NCBI GenBank assembly: GCA_025612375.1
Contig: JAAXKN010000001.1
Span: 104,669-168,668, forward strand
Source: Ignavibacteria bacterium
GTDB taxonomy: Bacteria > Bacteroidota > Ignavibacteria > Ignavibacteriales > SURF-24
Length of the DNA: 64,000 bases
Direction of reading: 5' to 3'
How positions within the stretch are numbered: the stretch's first letter is position 1; every line of letters begins with the position of its first letter. This document shows, in pieces, positions 61,338 through 64,000 of the stretch. Under the pieces are notes generated by a model. The model searched no databases. It was given only the letters and a program-made list of their open reading frames with translations, and was not told where the DNA came from. Made by a program: the position numbers and the translations under genes.

Positions 61338-62660
61338 CTATTTAATTGATCCGCCAACCATCATTTCAATTTCGGCTAAAGACATCTGCGAGTCGGCCTG
61401 CGCCATGTAATAATTCATCTGCTGCATCAGGAGCATCCTGTAGGTATCGATAATAGTGGCAACGTTTGTCTGGTTGCTCTGATAAGCCGTAAGCTGGGCC
61501 TGAGCTGCCTGCTCGTATAGAGGGATTACGTTGCCTGAATACAGTTTCAGGAGGTCTTCAGCTGTCTTGTATTTTGTAACTGATGCCTTCAGCTGGGCGG
61601 TCATATCGCGCTGCATGTCATTTTTTTCATATTCAATTCCCCTGATTCCGGCATAAAGCTCTTCTTCCTTAGCCTGGTATTTACCCTTGCTCCATGGGGC
61701 AAAAGGAAGAGTAATTGAAGCCATAAGAGAGTACATATATTCCGTCTTCGGCTCTTCCATTCCCATAGTAAGCATTGAAAGGTCGGTTTTGGAAGTAAGT
61801 ATCATTCCCTGCGGCTGGCGCATTACCATAGCCTGGAGCATAAGGTCAGGAATTTTATCCTTCTGATTAGCTGTAATCATTGCCTTATTCATCTCCACCA
61901 TATTACTCATCTGCCTTAGCGAGGGGTTTACTGCGGCGAGCTTTTCCTCCAGTTCAGCCTGAGTAATTAAGAGAGTATCGTTCGGGATTTCCTTTACTAT
62001 ATTTATGTCCTTTGATGACAGGTCGCGCCCCAGGAGCTGATTGAGCCTGTAAGTACCACTTTCGAGCTCTCTTTGCAGCGTTACGAGCTGAGTCTGGCTT
62101 GAGGCAATTTCCCCTTTGAGCGTCAGTATGTCTGCCTGGCTTGCGCGGTTAACCGAATAATTTGTAGTCAGGAAGTTTATAAGATTATTATATAGATCTA
62201 TATTTCTTTTCTGGACTTCAATTTTCCGTTCCGTCATCCACAGGCTGTAATAAGACATCTTTATCTGTCCTATGAGGTTAACTTTATAGATCTGGTAGTT
62301 ATCTCCCTGGACGACGGCATTTTTTCTTTCGCTTTCGGTCATAGCATTGATCTTGCCGCCCAGCATGAACATCTGTGAGAGTGAGACTTCATTTGAGAGG
62401 GCGTCGTTAACTATGTTATACTTACCAAAAGGGATCTCAGAGAACTGAACGCCAAGGGTTGGAGCCTGTGCCGAGTTAAATGATTCCGCCCTGAACTCAG
62501 CCGAGCGGGTTTTAGCCTCCAGCGACTTCAGCCTGGGGTTATTCTTAAGGGCCTCATTAACCAATGAGTCCACCGACTGTGCTTTTGCCGCCCGCGGCAT
62601 TAGAATTAACACAATCATTAAAACTGCAAAAGCTTTCAAATTATTTAACAAAGTTTCCAT
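61338..62660 (-). CDS. TolC-family outer-membrane channel of the metal efflux system
   Basis: About 440 aa from ATG 62660 (METLLNNLKAFAVLMIVLIL, cleavage near AAKAQ); the open frame to 62747 adds a repeat-like, implausible N-terminus. Two TolC-type halves of long helices follow: SVDSLVNEALKNNPRLKSLE then LKGEIASSQTQLVTLQRELE and the second RQMSNMVEMNKAMITANQ with KYKTAEDLLKLYSGNVIPLY. It forms the outer-membrane tunnel for the CusBA-like pump, whose genes flank it (67 nt to the adaptor). Confidence 0.9.
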   Translation of the reverse strand: METLLNNLKAFAVLMIVLILMPRAAKAQSVDSLVNEALKNNPRLKSLEAKTRSAEFRAESFNSAQAPTLGVQFSEIPFGKYNIVNDALSNEVSLSQMFMLGGKINAMTESERKNAVVQGDNYQIYKVNLIGQIKMSYYSLWMTERKIEVQKRNIDLYNNLINFLTTNYSVNRASQADILTLKGEIASSQTQLVTLQRELESGTYRLNQLLGRDLSSKDINIVKEIPNDTLLITQAELEEKLAAVNPSLRQMSNMVEMNKAMITANQKDKIPDLMLQAMVMRQPQGMILTSKTDLSMLTMGMEEPKTEYMYSLMASITLPFAPWSKGKYQAKEEELYAGIRGIEYEKNDMQRDMTAQLKASVTKYKTAEDLLKLYSGNVIPLYEQAAQAQLTAYQSNQTNVATIIDTYRMLLMQQMNYYMAQADSQMSLAEIEMMVGGSIK

Positions 62661-62717
62661 TTTACTTTTCTGCATTTTGAATTCTGTATTTGAATAATGG
62701 TTCTCTTTTTTCTCTTC

Positions 62718-62741
62718 ATTCAGCATTAATAATTCAGCATT
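62718..62741. repeat. Short direct repeat ATTCAGCATT in the pump/channel junction
   Basis: ATTCAGCATT occurs at 62718-62727 and 62732-62741 in an A/T-rich stretch between the pump stop (62752) and the channel start. It makes a spurious N-terminal extension of the channel frame. Similar low-complexity repeats are common in intergenic DNA; no function is inferred. Confidence 0.5.
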
Positions 62742-62751
62742 CATCATTTTC

Positions 62752-64000
62752 TTAGTCCCCCTCCCTCATCCAGTCTGCCATCTTGGAGACTTCAAGATTA
62801 CCTTTCTTTAAGGCACGCTCCTTCATTATGGCAAAGAGTATAGGGGTTACAACAAGAACGTGCATTGCGCTGGTTAATAGGCCTCCGATCATTGGAGCTG
62901 TAAGAGGCTTCATAACGTCGCTTCCTGTTCCTGTAGACCACATGACAGGAATAAGTCCAACCATTGCCGTTGCCACAGTCATAACCTTGGGCCTCAGTCT
63001 TAAGACAGATCCTTCAACCGTTGCCTCATAGATATCCTGTTTTGTAATCTCTCCCCTTTCACTCCTGTGGTAAGCTCTCAGGCGTTTATCCAAAGCTTCG
63101 TGGAGGTAGACCACCATAACAACACCGGTTTCAACCGCAATACCGTAGAGTGCGATAAAACCTACCCAGACTGCAACCGAGAAGTTATAGCCCAGGGCGT
63201 AAACCATGTACATGCCGCCAATGAGTGCGAAAGGCACTGAGAGCATAACGACGCCAGCTTCCTTATAATCCTTCAGAGTAAAGTATAGGAGCACAAATAT
63301 TAAGAGGAATACTACAGGCATTATTATAGTTATTGTCCTCTGCGCCCTCACCTTGCTTTCATACTGTCCGCTCCACGTGTAGGAGTATCCTGCCGGGAGG
63401 TGGAGTTTTTCAGAGATAACCTTCTTGGCGTCGACCATGACGCTTCCCATATCGCGTCCGCGCGTATTCATAAATACTATTGACCTCAGCATACCGTTTT
63501 CGCTTGATATCATAGGTGGCCCTGTAACCACATTGACGTCAGCAATTTCAGAAAGCGGTAGATAAATTGTAGAGCCTGCTGATGGTGCCGTCAGTGAATT
63601 ATCCTCAGCCTGAGGGCCTGGGGTAACTGAAGCAGTCTGAACGGTTCTTTGGCTGTTGCCTCCGCCCATTGAAGACATGCCTGAAGACTGTGAAGCTCCC
63701 ATTGAGCTCCCGCTGCCCATTGCTCCTCCGCCAGAAGAAGCCATGGGTGCGCTTCCCATTGTAGAGGAAACAGGAACGATCAGGTTTTTGAGGTCTTCGA
63801 TATTGTTTCTATAGTCTCTTTCATATCTCATTCGTATCGGGAAGCGCATTCTGCCTTCAAGCACGATTCCCAGGTTCTGTCCCCCGATAGCGGTTTCAAT
63901 TATGTCCTGCAGGTCGCGTATATTTACGCCGTAGCGGGCTGCAACATCGCGTTTAACCTGTATGTCCATATAGTATCCGTTCTGCACGCGGTCTGCCACT
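62752..64000 (-). CDS. CusA-like heavy-metal RND efflux pump, C-terminal part (5' end outside window)
   Basis: At least 415 codons, running past the window edge; the first in-window residues VADRVQNGYYMDIQVKRDV belong to the periplasmic porter domain. IETAIGGQNLGIVLEGRMRF, the metal-site region TGPPMISSENG, the membrane block FVLLYFTLKDYKEAGVVMLS, then VGFIALYGIAVETGVVMVVY and LRLRPKVMTVATAMVGLIPV match CusA. An inserted Met/Ser/Gly-rich segment (about codons 78-143 of this fragment) is unusual. It exports Cu+/Ag+-type metal using the proton gradient. First of the pump-channel-adaptor-metal protein order. Confidence 0.93.
   Translation of the reverse strand, partial: VADRVQNGYYMDIQVKRDVAARYGVNIRDLQDIIETAIGGQNLGIVLEGRMRFPIRMRYERDYRNNIEDLKNLIVPVSSTMGSAPMASSGGGAMGSGSSMGASQSSGMSSMGGGNSQRTVQTASVTPGPQAEDNSLTAPSAGSTIYLPLSEIADVNVVTGPPMISSENGMLRSIVFMNTRGRDMGSVMVDAKKVISEKLHLPAGYSYTWSGQYESKVRAQRTITIIMPVVFLLIFVLLYFTLKDYKEAGVVMLSVPFALIGGMYMVYALGYNFSVAVWVGFIALYGIAVETGVVMVVYLHEALDKRLRAYHRSERGEITKQDIYEATVEGSVLRLRPKVMTVATAMVGLIPVMWSTGTGSDVMKPLTAPMIGGLLTSAMHVLVVTPILFAIMKERALKKGNLEVSKMADWMREGD
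63570..63768 (-). other. Met/Ser/Gly-rich insertion inside the CusA-like pump
   Basis: About 65 residues, beginning VSSTMGSAPMASSGGGAMG and ending near LTAPSAGST, lie between LKNLIVPV and IYLPLSEIADVNVV, where E. coli CusA, as I recall it, runs directly from LPILTPMKQQ to ITLADVADI. The segment has at least six Met and almost no hydrophobic residues, so it should be a flexible periplasmic loop. Confidence 0.8.

Noticed and set aside
1-64000. Transposase, integrase, CRISPR array, tRNA, rRNA or phage genes
   Set aside because: None was recognised when reading the translated frames and the gaps.

Overview
The window looks like a chromosomal segment from an Ignavibacteriales/Melioribacteraceae-type bacterium (Ignavibacteriota, FCB group). 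This rests on four things: several exported proteins end in a type IX secretion (T9SS) sorting domain with the NYPNPFNP-type motif common in that lineage, a PorV/PorQ-like outer-membrane protein is encoded, a TonB-dependent receptor sits beside a propeller-type sensor kinase, and many tightly packed operons encode small outer-membrane barrels. I see no rRNA, tRNA, CRISPR array, transposase or phage module.

Layout. (1) 1-10925, minus strand: a polysaccharide-utilisation-like operon running from a sodium:solute symporter through a TonB-dependent receptor, a large T9SS-type secreted protein, a PorV-like barrel, two more barrels and a GHL10-type glycosidase to a secreted protein cut by the window edge. 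(2) 11188-15007, minus: a NarL-type response regulator and a periplasmic beta-propeller histidine kinase, in effect the two halves of a hybrid sensor, probably controlling region 1. (3) 15115-18771: an SGNH esterase and a duplicated beta-propeller-like T9SS cargo. (4) 18893-32047, minus: an eight-gene operon with a permease, a HyuA-type ATPase, a short FAD protein, a NanE-type epimerase, an FAD oxidoreductase, a HAD phosphatase, a GH38 protein whose nucleophile position is Phe, and a GH94 phosphorylase. Facing it across a 224-bp divergent promoter region are a phosphohexomutase, an AAC(3)-family acetyltransferase and an L,D-transpeptidase-like protein (32272-35865). This is the best candidate for an undescribed pathway, apparently for an unusual amino sugar or amide-bearing glycoside. 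(5) 35946-43007: small envelope proteins, an M61 protease, a haem-binding protein and a BNR-repeat T9SS cargo. (6) 43195-43684: a decayed TolB-like propeller fragment, followed by a structured leader and a repeat-built T9SS protein. (7) 45704-49944, minus: a galactose (Leloir) operon with galT, a Na+/sugar symporter, a tiny membrane protein and galK. (8) 50168-51793: an mhqO/mhqD-like quinone detoxification pair. (9) 51994-58173: DUF5996, a UBP zinc finger, a PafA-type phosphatase, a two-CW protein and a tandem pair of trans-sulfuration PLP enzymes, one resembling the fungal STR2 type. (10) 58368-59045: an orphan ABC ATPase, then a structured non-coding gap. (11) 59485-64000, minus: a Cus-type heavy-metal efflux operon whose RND pump (cut by the window edge) carries a Met/Ser/Gly-rich insertion.

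How the parts fit. Regions 1-2 would sense, bind, import and cut an extracellular glycan. In region 4, phosphorolysis by GH94 would give a sugar 1-phosphate, the mutase would make the 6-phosphate and the NanE-like enzyme would epimerise C2. The FAD proteins, HyuA-type ATPase and acetyltransferase suggest extra chemistry on a non-standard sugar. The gal operon imports galactose and feeds it to glucose 1-phosphate. The Cus operon exports Cu+/Ag+-type metals through the inner and outer membranes. Function assignments come from reading motifs in the sequence; no database search was run.
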